A program made the position numbers and the translations under genes. DNA of 64,000 nt, taken from assembly GCF_003688625.1 (NCBI RefSeq), contig NZ_RCWY01000001.1, positions 992,001 to 1,056,000 on the forward strand, written 5' to 3'. The notes under the pieces are model-generated. The model ran no database searches and was not told where the DNA came from. It saw nothing but the letters and a program-made list of their open reading frames with translations. Source of the DNA: Sphingomonas sp. PP-CE-3A-406 (GTDB taxonomy: Bacteria > Pseudomonadota > Alphaproteobacteria > Sphingomonadales > Sphingomonadaceae). Of the stretch, positions 15,981 to 27,895 are shown piece after piece (the first letter of the stretch is position 1; each line of letters begins with the position of its first letter).

Positions 15981-16976
15981 CTAAGCCAGCACCCTCAGGA
16001 TTTCATCCAGCGACGTATTGCGGATGCCGCGGCGATCGAATTCGTCGAGCATCGTCGTCCACCAACCGTGGAATCGCTTCAAGTCCGCCGCGTCGCGCAC
16101 ATACGGCGTATGCCCCGGCACCAGCGACGGCGAGTGGAACGACAGGTTGAGCAACCGAAGCCCCTCGCCGGCCGCAACGGCGACCGCTTCAAGCGCGGCT
16201 TCGATCGGCATATCCTCCGGCGTCAGCGCGATCCGCGACAGCAGGCCGGTACGCGCGAACAGCCCCCTGCCCTTCGGAATACCGCCCAACGCACGATACA
16301 GGCGCGCGCCACCCCGCCTTGCATGGCCAGTGAAAACCGTCGTCAACGGCAGCTCGACGATCCCCTGCACGCGATACGCCTGCGCGTCGGCTAGCCCGAA
16401 GTCGGGGCCGCCCTTGCCGCGGTAATCGTATCCCGCCCGCACCGAGCTATCGATCTCGTACCCCAGCCGCCTCAGAAGGTCGAAACTGTGCGGGCCGATA
16501 CCGTAACGTCCCGCCCGATAGACGCGCGGTCGAACCCCGAACGTCGCGGTGATCTCTGTCGTCAGCGTTTCGAGTTTCGCCGCCTCGACCGCAGCGGGCA
16601 GATTGCCTGCAAAGCTCGATGTATCGCCTGTGCCATCCTCGAACGGCGGGGTGACCCACGAATGCAGCTGCGCACCGATCTCCGACCGCGCGTCCTCGAT
16701 GACGCGCGCGAGGATCGCGACCGAACGGGGATCGGTGACGATCGGATGATCGACCATGCAGGTAAGCCCGACATCGCGCTCGGCAAACCGACGATGCGCG
16801 TCGGGAAAGGCGGCCATCGCGGTGGTCGCTCGGTTGCGAGGATCGGGCGGCGCGTCCCAGTCGAACTCCTCCTCGACATCGACCATGACCGTGAAACGGG
16901 TGCCGAACGTGTCCGGCCAGACGATGCGTTGCGCGTTGGTCGGCCGTGGCGGGCGATACGCGCGATCGGCGATCAC
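15981..16976 (-). CDS. Polysaccharide deacetylase family protein
   Basis: 331 residues of the NodB-like carbohydrate esterase 4 fold. Seen: VMVDVEEEFDWDAPP (catalytic Asp region), MVDHPIVTDPRSVAIL, EIGAQLHSWVTPPFE with the metal-site His, and LLNLSFHSPSLVPGHTPYV near the C-terminus. Likely substrates are acetylated exopolysaccharide or cell-wall sugars. There is no signal peptide, so it appears cytosolic or exported in some other way. Its ATG overlaps the histidine kinase stop (ATGA), so both proteins are made from one transcript. Confidence 0.85.
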   Translation of the reverse strand: MIADRAYRPPRPTNAQRIVWPDTFGTRFTVMVDVEEEFDWDAPPDPRNRATTAMAAFPDAHRRFAERDVGLTCMVDHPIVTDPRSVAILARVIEDARSEIGAQLHSWVTPPFEDGTGDTSSFAGNLPAAVEAAKLETLTTEITATFGVRPRVYRAGRYGIGPHSFDLLRRLGYEIDSSVRAGYDYRGKGGPDFGLADAQAYRVQGIVELPLTTVFTGHARRGGARLYRALGGIPKGRGLFARTGLLSRIALTPEDMPIEAALEAVAVAAGEGLRLLNLSFHSPSLVPGHTPYVRDAADLKRFHGWWTTMLDEFDRRGIRNTSLDEILRVLA

Positions 16977-18895
16977 CGTCGCTCGTCGACCATAAGCTCG
17001 GCCTGGTCACCGACGTTGCGCGCGTCCGACGCCGGGAGTTGCAGCGTGAGCGTGTCGATGCCGATCGTCAGCACCCCGCCGAGCTCGACCGCCAGATTCT
17101 GCGCCAGTCGAAGCGCGAAACCGGTACCGAGCAACGGCGCCCCCTCGCCGTCATTCTCCTGCTCCGCATCGATGCTGAGCAGGACATCGGTCACATGCGC
17201 CGCCAACGCGGCAGGCCGGTCGAACGCGATCGTCACCGTCTCGCCGACCGGTCGAACGACGATGCCGAGCCGCTCGTCGGGGCGCCCCGCCGATACCAGC
17301 GCCGCGATCAACCGCCCGATCAGCCGTTCGACCGCACGATCGTCCCCCAGGATGTCGCAATCGCCCGCCGGGGCGACGATCGCGACGCTGGTCCCGCGCA
17401 ATGCGGCAAGCGGTTTCAGATCGGCCACGACGCGGTCCAGCAACGGCAGCACCGCTACCGCCGTCGGCCGCAGATCGAGCGCATGGCCTTCGATCCGCGC
17501 CGCGATATCCAGGTCGTCGATCGCCGCGAGCAGGTCGCTCGCCTGCGTGCGGATCGCCGTCGCCCGGTCGCGATAGGTCGGCGAGACGGGGCCGAGCAAC
17601 TGCGTCTCGATCAGCTCGGCGAACCCGGAAATCGCGTTGGTCGGCGTCCGCAGCTCGTGGACAAGCTGGCGCAGCGAATCGGATACCGGCGAAGACGCGC
17701 GAGCCGGCTCGGCGGTCTCGTCGCGCCGCGGCCGTCGCCCGGTCCCGTGAAAGCCGATGAACCGACCGGAGGCATGTTCGAACGCCGGTACGCCGGACAA
17801 CCGCCACGATCCGAACGCGTCGGACAGCCCGCCAACCTCGAGCCGCGCGTCGCTGAACCGCGACCGCCGCCTGAACGCACCCGCCACGACACCATCGAGC
17901 TGCGCCTCGCCCTGCCGCGCCGCATAGCCGAGCGACACGCCGACCAGCGCCGAGCGGGCGACGCCCTCGATCACCCGGATCACGCCGTGCGCATCGGTTT
18001 CGTACCGGAAGGTCTCGACCTCGATGGATACGGCCGCCGGAGCGCCGGTATCGACCGTGCGATCCTTGTTGAACGCCTCGATCCGAGCGACGAGATCGGA
18101 AATCTCGAACCGTTCGACATCGGTGCCGGCAGCCTGCTCGTCGTCGATCGCCGGGGCGCTCTCGGCCAGCTTCGCGTGACGCATGGCCTCCGCCATGAAC
18201 GGCAATCCGCGCGCGACGTCGCCAAGCGCGATGAACGGTGTTTCGCTCAGCGGCGCGCTCGGCAGCGGCGACACCTCAGCTGCCGGCTCGACGATTGCTG
18301 TTTCTACGACAGACGCCACGGGCTCGGCGATGGCTGTTTCCGCAGCAATCGCCGCTGGCTCGACCGTAGCGGTTTCTGCGGCTACCGGAGCGGCTACGGC
18401 GGTATCGACGGGCTCGGGCACCGCTTCGGCCGGTTCATCGTCCGCTACCTCATCGGGCACGGCCTCAGGCTGTGGCAGGATGAAATCGATCGGGCCAAAG
18501 CTCTGGAGGCCGCGCTGAACCGCATCGGGCAGGTCGCGACGATGCCGCAAGACCGAACGACCCGCGGGCGTCAGCCGCGGCAGGATCGCCAGCCACGCGT
18601 CCGGCGCCAGCCTCGCCGTGCGCAATACCGGCGCGGCGATCGCCAACGCGTCTTCGGCGAAGAACGCGACCAGCAACGCATCCGGTGCGGCAAAGGCGAG
18701 CGCGCGCGCACTGGCCGCACGAACCGCGACCGGCACTTCCGGCCGCAGCATGCGCAACCTGGCGATCGACGGCGCGTCGCACGCGATGCGACCACGGCCC
18801 ATCAGGTCGACGAGTTGCCGCCATGCCGACTGCGCTCCGAATTCGGAGGCCATGTCGGCAGAGAGGATCGTCTTCAGGCTGTCGTCGAACCGCAC
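16973..18895 (-). CDS. Soluble hybrid-less sensor histidine kinase, degenerate ATPase
   Basis: 640 residues from a GTG preceded by GGGAGA. There is no membrane segment. An N-terminal helical domain (1-130) is followed by an Ala/Glu/Val-rich linker (about 142-210), a PAS-like region (about 290-385), and HisKA with LVHELRTPTNAISGFAELI (phospho-acceptor His near 413). The ATPase domain is unusual: the N box reads RLIGRLIAALVSAG without the expected Asn, and no DxGxG is visible, although GTGFALRLAQNLAVELGG (G2 box) remains. It may be a phosphatase, scaffold or pseudokinase. The partner regulator is not in the window. An ATG at 18853 is an alternative start. Confidence 0.8.
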   Translation of the reverse strand: MRFDDSLKTILSADMASEFGAQSAWRQLVDLMGRGRIACDAPSIARLRMLRPEVPVAVRAASARALAFAAPDALLVAFFAEDALAIAAPVLRTARLAPDAWLAILPRLTPAGRSVLRHRRDLPDAVQRGLQSFGPIDFILPQPEAVPDEVADDEPAEAVPEPVDTAVAAPVAAETATVEPAAIAAETAIAEPVASVVETAIVEPAAEVSPLPSAPLSETPFIALGDVARGLPFMAEAMRHAKLAESAPAIDDEQAAGTDVERFEISDLVARIEAFNKDRTVDTGAPAAVSIEVETFRYETDAHGVIRVIEGVARSALVGVSLGYAARQGEAQLDGVVAGAFRRRSRFSDARLEVGGLSDAFGSWRLSGVPAFEHASGRFIGFHGTGRRPRRDETAEPARASSPVSDSLRQLVHELRTPTNAISGFAELIETQLLGPVSPTYRDRATAIRTQASDLLAAIDDLDIAARIEGHALDLRPTAVAVLPLLDRVVADLKPLAALRGTSVAIVAPAGDCDILGDDRAVERLIGRLIAALVSAGRPDERLGIVVRPVGETVTIAFDRPAALAAHVTDVLLSIDAEQENDGEGAPLLGTGFALRLAQNLAVELGGVLTIGIDTLTLQLPASDARNVGDQAELMVDERR

Positions 18896-19091
18896 ATTGT
18901 CTCCCGGAACGGATGACCTAGCATGTCCGCCGTTGCGATTCCTTAACGCGCGCGACTCTTCGAAGGAACTCCGCATTTTCCGACGCCAGCGGGTTCGTCG
19001 CATAGTGGGACAATTGCGTTTCGCCGCAACAATCTTATGGCTATGGGGAACGAACCAATTGGTTTGCGATGTTGCTCGGGAGTTGCGTGAA

Positions 19092-19562
19092 ATGAGTTTT
19101 GACCGGATCGATCGGCAGATCCTGTCGCTGTTGCAGGCGGACGGACGAATGACAAACGTCGATCTGGCCGATCAGGTCGGCTTGACCGCACCGCCCTGCT
19201 TGCGCCGCGTCCGTGCCCTCGAGGAAGCCGGCGCGATCCGTGGCTATCACGCCGATCTCGACGCGAGCCGGCTGGGCTTTCCGATCACGGTGTTCGCGAT
19301 GGTCTCGCTACGCAGCCAGGCCGAGCATGACCTCGCGGCGTTCGAGAATCACATCGCCGACATTCCCGAGATTCGCGAATGCCACATGCTCAACGGCGAG
19401 ATCGACTTCATCCTGAAGATCGTCGCGGCCGATCTAAAGAGCTTCCAGGAAATTCTGACGACCCACCTGACGCCGGCACCCAACGTGGCGAGCGTGAAGA
19501 CCTCGCTGACGATCCGCACCGCCAAGGCGCTCTCGGGTATCCCGGTAGTGGTCGGCGACTGA
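19092..19562 (+). CDS. Lrp/AsnC family transcriptional regulator
   Basis: 156 residues: an N-terminal HTH (FDRIDRQILSLLQADGRMTNVDLADQVGLTAPPCLRRVRALEEAGAIRGYHADLD) and a C-terminal RAM/ACT-like ligand domain (VFAMVSLRSQAEHDLAAFENHI ... HMLNGEIDFILKIVAADLKSFQEIL). These bind amino acids and form octamers. Targets are unknown; no amino acid gene is adjacent. The upstream gap of about 195 bp to the kinase start can hold divergent promoters. Confidence 0.93.
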   Translation: MSFDRIDRQILSLLQADGRMTNVDLADQVGLTAPPCLRRVRALEEAGAIRGYHADLDASRLGFPITVFAMVSLRSQAEHDLAAFENHIADIPEIRECHMLNGEIDFILKIVAADLKSFQEILTTHLTPAPNVASVKTSLTIRTAKALSGIPVVVGD

Positions 19563-19603
19563 CCAACTCTCGGCGCGCTGCCCGAAGCCGGTCGCGTCAC
19601 CTG

Positions 19604-19636
19604 AAACGAAAACGGGGCGGCATCGCTGCCACCCCG
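19604..19636 (-). terminator. Intrinsic terminator of the TPR gene
   Basis: Read on the minus strand, CGGGG-T-GGCA pairs with TGCC-G-CCCCG across GCGA and is followed by TTTTCGTTT. It lies 26 bp past the stop of the TPR gene and can also serve the convergent Lrp gene. Confidence 0.75.
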
Positions 19637-19661
19637 CTTCCCCAGATCCAACCGGATCGCC

Positions 19662-20954
19662 TTAAGCGGCCGGAGCCGCCAGCCAGGTCGTCCACAGGCC
19701 CGCGACGTCGGCCTTCGGCGAAGCCTTGACCGCGGCGAACGCAGCCGCAGCGCCGGCCTTGTCGCCCGACTTCGCGAGCGCGATGCCGAGATGCAGGTTC
19801 ACGTCGTCGGCGTCGACACCACCCTTGGTCAGTGCCAGCTTATAAAGCTCGGCAGACTTGGCATAGTTGTTCTGCCCGAGATACGCATCGGCCGTGCCCG
19901 CGGCGAGCTTGCCGTTGGCTGCGGTCGTCGCGCGCTTTTCGAGGCCCGCGAGCGGACCATCGGCAGCGATGTTCTTGGTCGCGTCGGCCAGCAGGCCCTT
20001 CGACATCGCGTTGCCAGCGGGGATCTTGCCCTGCGCCATGCCTTCCTTGATCACCGCCTGTGCCTCGCTCGGCAGGCCACGACGGTTCACGCTGTCGGCA
20101 TATTGCAGATAGTCGGTCTGGTCGGCGAGCGAATTGGTCGCCCGCATCAGGCGGAAGATGTCGACCTTCTGCGCCTCGTCGAGCGGGATCAGCGCGTTCT
20201 GCTGGATGCCCGACAGGATCAGCACGTCGCGCCAGTTCTTCGCCGACGGGTATGCCGTGATCCACTTCTTCAGCCACGCCATCGTGTCGGCGTTGCGCTT
20301 GGCAGCGTAGGACTTGGCGATCGCATAGCGATAATAGTCTTCGGGAGCCTTCTGGCCCGCCGCGGTCATCTGCGTGATCGAAGCGTCGAGATCGGCGGTG
20401 GCACCGGTCACGTCGCCGCTTTCCATCTTTGCCTTGACGATCTGCAACCCGAGGTCCGGGTTGGTATATCCGAGTTCCTTGGCCTTCGCGAAATACTGCA
20501 GCGCGATCGGATACTGTTTGCCGTTGAACGCGAGTGCACCGCGGCGATATGCGTATTTGCCGCGATCGGCGGCCGGCGTCGCCGGATTGGCGATCAGCGC
20601 GTCGAGCGGCTTTGCCAGCGTCGTCTCGTTCATCGGCGCGTTGGGGTTGGCGGTCTGCGCGGCGACCAGCTTCTCGTTCTCGAGCTGATAGCGGAGCGCG
20701 GCGCCGATATACTTCTCGTAGTCGGTCTTCGCCGCGGCGTCGATCTGGTCGATCGCGGTCTGGGCGCCGGCGTAATCCTTAGCGGTCAGCGCGGTCTGCG
20801 CGGCAATGCCGGGCTTCTGGACTTCGGGGCTCAGCTTCATTGCCGGTGCCTCTTCGGCCTTCTTGTCCTTGGCGAACGCAGGCGCCGACAGCGCGAGGCC
20901 GCTCGTGCCGGTGGCAAACGCCGCAATCAGTGCAAGCTTGGAAATGGTCTTCAT
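19662..20954 (-). CDS. Secreted TPR-repeat protein
   Basis: 430 residues. A signal peptide (MKTISKLALIAAFATGTSGLALSAPAFA) is followed by a charged stretch and an all-helical body with TPR-like units, for example KQYPIALQYFAKAKELGYTNPDLGLQI, NNYAKSAELYKLALTKGGVDADDVNLHLGIALAKSGDKAGAAAAF. It is likely a periplasmic scaffold or chaperone; the partner is unknown. GGGAGAG precedes the ATG at 20954. Monocistronic, with its own terminator. Confidence 0.85.
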   Translation of the reverse strand: MKTISKLALIAAFATGTSGLALSAPAFAKDKKAEEAPAMKLSPEVQKPGIAAQTALTAKDYAGAQTAIDQIDAAAKTDYEKYIGAALRYQLENEKLVAAQTANPNAPMNETTLAKPLDALIANPATPAADRGKYAYRRGALAFNGKQYPIALQYFAKAKELGYTNPDLGLQIVKAKMESGDVTGATADLDASITQMTAAGQKAPEDYYRYAIAKSYAAKRNADTMAWLKKWITAYPSAKNWRDVLILSGIQQNALIPLDEAQKVDIFRLMRATNSLADQTDYLQYADSVNRRGLPSEAQAVIKEGMAQGKIPAGNAMSKGLLADATKNIAADGPLAGLEKRATTAANGKLAAGTADAYLGQNNYAKSAELYKLALTKGGVDADDVNLHLGIALAKSGDKAGAAAAFAAVKASPKADVAGLWTTWLAAPAA

Positions 20955-21117
20955 GCGGAAACTCTCCCTCTGCGTCGGCCCGCTTACGTAAGTGGCGCGC
21001 GACGACGCTATATGATCCGCCATGCATACGTTCAAGCGAGCGGCTTGGATCCCGCGGATGTAAGATTGCGCGTGAACGTCGATTGAACGCGCTCCCCGCC
21101 GCCGCTAGATCGCGACG

Positions 21118-21867
21118 ATGATCGCTGTACTATCGCCCGCCAAGACGCTCGATTACGAGAGCGCGCTGCCCAAGCTCGACCCGACCACGCCGCGGTTTGC
21201 CGATGAGGCGAAGACGCTCGCGCATGCCGCCGCACACCTGACGCAAAAGAAGCTGTCCGAGCTGATGCATATCTCGCCCGCGCTGGCAAAGCTGAACGCG
21301 GACCGGTATCGCGATTTCGACACCCTGCCCGAGCGGCCGGCGATGTTCGCGTTTGCAGGCGATGTCTATACTGGGTTGGAGGCCAAGACGCTCGACGAGA
21401 CGGCGGTGGATTACGCGCAGGATCACGTGCGGATGTTGTCGGGGCTGTACGGCTTGCTCCGCCCGCTCGATCTGATGCGTCCTTACCGGCTGGAAATGGG
21501 CACGCGCTGGGCGCCGCGGAAGACGAAGCTGACCGACTGGTGGGGAGACCGGATCGCCAAGCTGCTCGCGGACGACGTCGAGGCGGAGGGATCGCAGACG
21601 ATCCTCAACCTCGCGAGCCAGGAATATTGGGCGGCGGCGGACGGCATGCTGCCCAAGTCGATCCGCGTCGTCGCGATCGATTTTCGCGAGGGCGAGGCGC
21701 AGAAATTCGTCAGCTTCCACGCGAAAAAGGCCCGCGGGATGGTCGCGCGGTGGCTGGCCGAACACCGTGTCGACGACATCGAGGGGATCAAGGGATTCGA
21801 CAGCGACGGCTATGCGTATGACGCGGCGGGCAGCAGCGAAGCGCAGTTCCGGTTCGTCCGCAAGTGA
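21118..21867 (+). CDS. yaaA: Peroxide stress protein YaaA (UPF0246)
   Basis: 249 residues with the family start MIAVLSPAKTLDYES and the motifs AMFAFAGDVYTGLEAKTL, HVRMLSGLYGLLRPLDLMRPYRLEMGTRW, LASQEYWAAAD and KFVSFHAKKARGMVARWLAEH. E. coli YaaA lowers free iron and DNA damage during peroxide stress by an unclear DNA-binding mechanism. Its stop overlaps the GTG of the following SDR gene by 4 bp. Confidence 0.95.
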   Translation: MIAVLSPAKTLDYESALPKLDPTTPRFADEAKTLAHAAAHLTQKKLSELMHISPALAKLNADRYRDFDTLPERPAMFAFAGDVYTGLEAKTLDETAVDYAQDHVRMLSGLYGLLRPLDLMRPYRLEMGTRWAPRKTKLTDWWGDRIAKLLADDVEAEGSQTILNLASQEYWAAADGMLPKSIRVVAIDFREGEAQKFVSFHAKKARGMVARWLAEHRVDDIEGIKGFDSDGYAYDAAGSSEAQFRFVRK

Positions 21868-22550
21868 GCAGCGCGGTCGTCATCGGCACCTCGGGCGGGA
21901 TCGGCAAGGCGCTGGAAGAGGCGCTGATCGAGGAAGGTGCGTTCGACAAGGTCTACGGGTTCGCGCGGTCGGAGAGCGGCGATCGGCATCTCGACCTGGA
22001 GGACGAGGCGAGCATTGCGGCGGCGGCTTTGCGGGTCGGCTCGCCGACGCTGGTGATCGTCGCGACGGGGGTGCTGCACGACGGCGACAAGGGCCCGGAG
22101 AAGGCGATGCGCGAGCTTGATCCGGTGTGGATGGCGCGCAACTTCGCGATCAACGCGATCGGGCCGGCGCTGGTGGCGAAGCACTTCCTGCCGACGATGC
22201 CGAAGGCGGGGCGGATCGTGTTCGCGGTGCTGTCTGCTCGTGTCGGCAGCATCGGCGATAACAAGCTCGGCGGGTGGTACGGCTATCGCGCGTCGAAGGC
22301 GGCGCTGAACCAGTTGGTGAAGACGATCGCGATCGAGGACAAGCGCCGGAACTCCAGCGGGATCGTCGTGGGGTTGCATCCGGGAACGGTCGACACCGGC
22401 CTGTCGAAGCCATTCCAGGGCAACGTGACGCCCGGCAACCTGTTCAAGCCGGACCGCGGGGCGGTGCAGTTGCTCGACGTCATCGATGGCCTGCGCGCGC
22501 CGGACAGCGGCAAACTCTTTGCGTGGGATGGGGTAGAGGTCACGCCCTAG
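21864..22550 (+). CDS. Short-chain dehydrogenase/reductase (C-factor-like)
   Basis: 228 residues. The Rossmann fingerprint VVIGTSGGIGKALEEAL, the active-site Ser in VLSARVGSIGDNKLGGWYGYRASKAALNQLVKTIA and YxxxK (YRASK) mark a classical SDR, resembling the C-factor cell-contact signal group. The substrate is unknown. The GTG start at 21864 overlaps the yaaA stop (GTGA), indicating coupling. Confidence 0.9.
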   Translation: MSSAVVIGTSGGIGKALEEALIEEGAFDKVYGFARSESGDRHLDLEDEASIAAAALRVGSPTLVIVATGVLHDGDKGPEKAMRELDPVWMARNFAINAIGPALVAKHFLPTMPKAGRIVFAVLSARVGSIGDNKLGGWYGYRASKAALNQLVKTIAIEDKRRNSSGIVVGLHPGTVDTGLSKPFQGNVTPGNLFKPDRGAVQLLDVIDGLRAPDSGKLFAWDGVEVTP

Positions 22551-22584
22551 CAGCCAGTAATACCGGCTTGCCGACCAACCACCT

Positions 22585-22678
22585 CGTCATCCCCGCGCAG
22601 GCGGGGATCCATATGCTCTGACGGTAGCGATGGAGCCGAAAGGTTGCCACTATGGGTTCCCGCCTCCGCGGGAATGAC
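22585..22678. repeat. Mosaic palindrome, variant of family C
   Basis: CGTCATCCCCGCGCAGGCGGGGAT and, about 50 bp later, TTCCCGCCTCCGCGGGAATGACA form two hairpin units in inverted order. The sequence is related to the CCCGCGAAGGCGGG units at 26343, 32858, 38937 and 57441. Confidence 0.75.
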
Positions 22679-22803
22679 AAGGCCTTGGCTGGACTTCGGC
22701 ACTATGCATGACGCAGATTTCACCTGCCTGCCATTTTCCGTTCAGGTCCCCCGGCGCAGTCTCCCCGCATCGTCCACCAAGGCCGAAACGAGAGGATACC
22801 CGC

Positions 22804-23088
22804 ATGAAGAAGTCCCTCCCCCTCGCGATCCTCGCCGGTAGCGCGCTGATCTCCGGCGGCGCTGCGGTTGCCGCCACTCAGGCGCAGACCAAGACCGTCC
22901 AGCCGAAGACCGTCGCGACGCACACCACGACCACCAAGACGACCACGCCGATGGGCAACACCAAGGTCGCCAAGCGCACCACGACCGTCGCCAAGGGCCG
23001 CATGGTCACCGCCAAGCTCGCGAACGGCAAGTCCGTCACCTACAATTGCTCGCTCGCCGGCAACAAGACCAAGACCGCCTGCAAATAA
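22804..23088 (+). CDS. Small secreted Lys/Thr-rich protein, unknown function
   Basis: 94 residues: signal peptide MKKSLPLAILAGSALISGGAAVAA, then a low-complexity Thr/Lys stretch (TQAQTKTVQPKTVATHTTTTKTTT, broken here only by chance residues), and an end with VTAKLANGKSVTYNCSLAGNKTKTACK carrying two Cys that may form a disulfide. It is highly basic and likely periplasmic or surface-bound. The domain is not recognised. AGAGGA lies upstream of the ATG. Confidence 0.7.
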   Translation: MKKSLPLAILAGSALISGGAAVAATQAQTKTVQPKTVATHTTTTKTTTPMGNTKVAKRTTTVAKGRMVTAKLANGKSVTYNCSLAGNKTKTACK

Positions 23089-23208
23089 GCCCGAATTAAC
23101 GATGAAACCCTTCTCCCTCGCGTGCGTACGCGTGCGCGGGGGTAGTAAGGTGCCCCCCCCTCGGCTAAGGTCTGTCATCATACCGCAACAAGCCGAAAGC
23201 GTTCAGAT

Positions 23209-25970
<2,762 letters not shown>

Positions 25971-25974
<4 letters not shown>

Positions 25975-26321
25975 GCCGCGATCCGATCGCCTATAAGGTG
26001 CTGACGGGAGACCAGCTGGCGACCCTGGAAAGCGGGAGCTTTGCGGGTGCACCGGTGGATCTGGCTGACGGCTATATCCACCTGTCGACCGCCGAGCAGC
26101 TGACGGAGACGGTCGACAAGCACTTCGCCGGGCAGTCGGACCTGCACGTGGCGGCGATCGATCTCGAAGCGCTGGGTGACGACGTGAAGTGGGAAGAGTC
26201 GCGTGGCGGGCAACTGTTCCCGCACATCCATGGCGGCCCGCTGCTGCTGGAAGTCGTGCTGTCCTACGGCACTCTGGAACGCGACGAAGCCGGCAAGGTG
26301 AAGCTCCCCGTCGCGGGCTGA
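25971..26321 (+). CDS. DUF952 domain protein
   Basis: 116 residues with YKVLTGDQLATLESGSFAGAPVDLADGYIHLSTAEQ, typical of DUF952, a small ADP-ribosyltransferase-like fold of unknown activity. FPHIHGGPLLLEVVLSY closes the domain. It overlaps the gyrA stop by 4 bp and is therefore coupled to gyrase, though no functional link is known. Confidence 0.88.
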
Positions 26322-26342
26322 CCGGCACTCAGGTCAAAGCAT

Positions 26343-26397
26343 GTTTCCCCGCGAAGGCGGGGACCCAGTCTGGGCTCCCTCCTTCGCGGGAGAACAA
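26343..26397. repeat. Mosaic palindrome family C
   Basis: TTTCCCCGCGAAGGCGGGGA and, inverted, TCCTTCGCGGGAGAACA flank CCCAGTCTGGG, itself a small dyad. It lies in the 334-bp gap between the convergent DUF952 and hydrolase genes, which also holds a family D element. Confidence 0.85.
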
Positions 26398-26527
26398 GGA
26401 AGCGGGGGGCTGGCGTTCGTTGTGGGTGGCTCAACGCGGGCTCACGCTATAACGGCGCTAGCTTCGGCAACGGCATCTCACCGCGCCGCAAACGCTCGTA
26501 ATCATGTACGCGCTCCCCACAGAGGCA

Positions 26528-26631
26528 CCACCCCGGCGAAGGCCGGGGCCCAATTGGAAAGGTCGGCGTAATTGGGGGCCACGCTCCGTGAGCTACCTTA
26601 CCCAATTGGGCCCCGGCCTTCGCCGGGGTGG
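26528..26631. repeat. Mosaic palindrome family D, copy 1
   Basis: CCACCCCGGCGAAGGCCGGGG-CCCAATTGG is inverted about 50 bp later as CCAATTGGG-CCCCGGCCTTCGCCGGGGTGG. The outer unit is itself a hairpin. The rest of the gap between 26322 and 26655 holds nothing I recognise. Confidence 0.87.
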
Positions 26632-26655
26632 ATAAGCTACTCGGACGCCGCCCCC

Positions 26656-27612
26656 TCACCCAGCCGCAAACGCAGCCCGAACGAACCGCGCGCAAGCCTC
26701 AGGCGCAGTGATCGGGATCATATGCCCGCCCTCGATCGTGTCGATCTTCGCCCCCGCGATCGCCGCCGCGGTCCGGTGACCATTCCACGCCGGATCGAGG
26801 ATCGCGTCCTGCCGCCCGTACAGGATGCGCGTCGGAAGCTGGATTTCGCCATAGCGCGCCGCCATCGCCGTCACGTCGTCGTTCGCCCCTGCCAGATCGG
26901 CCGCCGCCGCGGCGATCGCGATCGGTCGCGCCGCGAGCGCACCGCCGCCGCGGGTCACGAAGTCCTCCGGCACCGCCTCGGGCGCGAATACGCCTTGCAA
27001 CGTCCTGGTCGCCGTCAGCCGGCTGAGCGGCGTACCGAGCACCTGCGCGAAGGCGAGACGCGCGCCAGCAGGAATCCGCGCCAGTCCACGAAAACTCTCG
27101 GGCACCTGCTCCAGCGGTTGCGTCAGCGGCGCGATCAACGCCAGCGCGCGGACCAGATGCGGATGATCGAGGCCGACCGCCAGCCCGATCGCGCCGCCCA
27201 GCGAATGGCCGACGAACAGCGGCCGATCGAGCCCGAGCTTCTGGATGAAGTCCGCGATGATCGCACCCTGCGCGATGAGCCCCGGCGTGGTGTTCCCGGT
27301 CGCGACCGAATAGCCCGAGCCAGGCCGATCGACGACGATGACGCGGTATTCGTCCTTGAGCAGATCGACGAGCGCATAGCTGAAGTTGCGCAACTGTCCG
27401 CCGAGGCCGTGGACCATGACGATCGTCGGCCCGGTCTGCGATCCGACATCGATGTAATGAAGTCGGGCCCCGTCGACGTCGAGAAAGCGTCCGTCGACCG
27501 GCACCAGGTCTTCGGCATGGCGCGCGAGCCGGCTCGAATAGAGCGACAGCCCGAGCCCCGACACCGCGGCCAGCAGCGCCCCCCCGATCAATCCCTTGCC
27601 CGTACGCCGCAT
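26656..27612 (-). CDS. Alpha/beta hydrolase with N-terminal membrane anchor
   Basis: 318 residues. After MRRTGKG comes a hydrophobic segment (LIGGALLAAVSGLGLSLY), likely an uncleaved anchor or signal. The hydrolase fold shows MVHGLGGQLRNF (oxyanion HG), VVDRPGSGYS, the nucleophile elbow FVGHSLGGAIGLA, the acid in YGRQDAILDP and the His in EGGHMIP. The substrate is unknown. The ATG at 27612 is chosen because AGGAG lies 7 bases upstream. Confidence 0.9.
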   Translation of the reverse strand: MRRTGKGLIGGALLAAVSGLGLSLYSSRLARHAEDLVPVDGRFLDVDGARLHYIDVGSQTGPTIVMVHGLGGQLRNFSYALVDLLKDEYRVIVVDRPGSGYSVATGNTTPGLIAQGAIIADFIQKLGLDRPLFVGHSLGGAIGLAVGLDHPHLVRALALIAPLTQPLEQVPESFRGLARIPAGARLAFAQVLGTPLSRLTATRTLQGVFAPEAVPEDFVTRGGGALAARPIAIAAAAADLAGANDDVTAMAARYGEIQLPTRILYGRQDAILDPAWNGHRTAAAIAGAKIDTIEGGHMIPITAPEACARFVRAAFAAG

Positions 27613-27768
27613 CGTGATCTCCTGAATATGGTCCGGCATCTCAACGCCGCGGCTTGGTCAAAGTCGCATTTCCGCGGCCGGGATCGGTGGCCGTACCACC
27701 GACCGCGTCCGGATACCGCATCGATGCTGCGGAAACGGATCTCGCGCGACCCGCCGATATAAAGAAAA

Positions 27769-27845
27769 TGGTGCACCCAGAGCGATTCGAACGCCCGACC
27801 CTCAGATTCGTAGTCTGATGCTCTATCCAGCTGAGCTATGGGTGC
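27769..27845 (-). tRNA. tRNA-Arg (anticodon ACG), copy 1
   Basis: The minus strand shows acceptor GCACCCA paired with TGGGTGC, discriminator A and encoded CCA. The anticodon arm CAGA-CTACGAA-TCTG gives ACG, and the T arm has GTTCGAATC. 77 nt. The A34 is expected to be deaminated to inosine and to read CGU, CGC and CGA. Confidence 0.97.
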
Positions 27846-27895
27846 ATCGCCGTCCCGTGACCGGTTCGACAAGCCCGCTATGAAGCGGAAAATCC

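Noticed and set aside
16946-18916. A long open frame opposite the histidine kinase
   Set aside because: No motif and Arg/Asp-rich; the kinase frame has HisKA and a good start.
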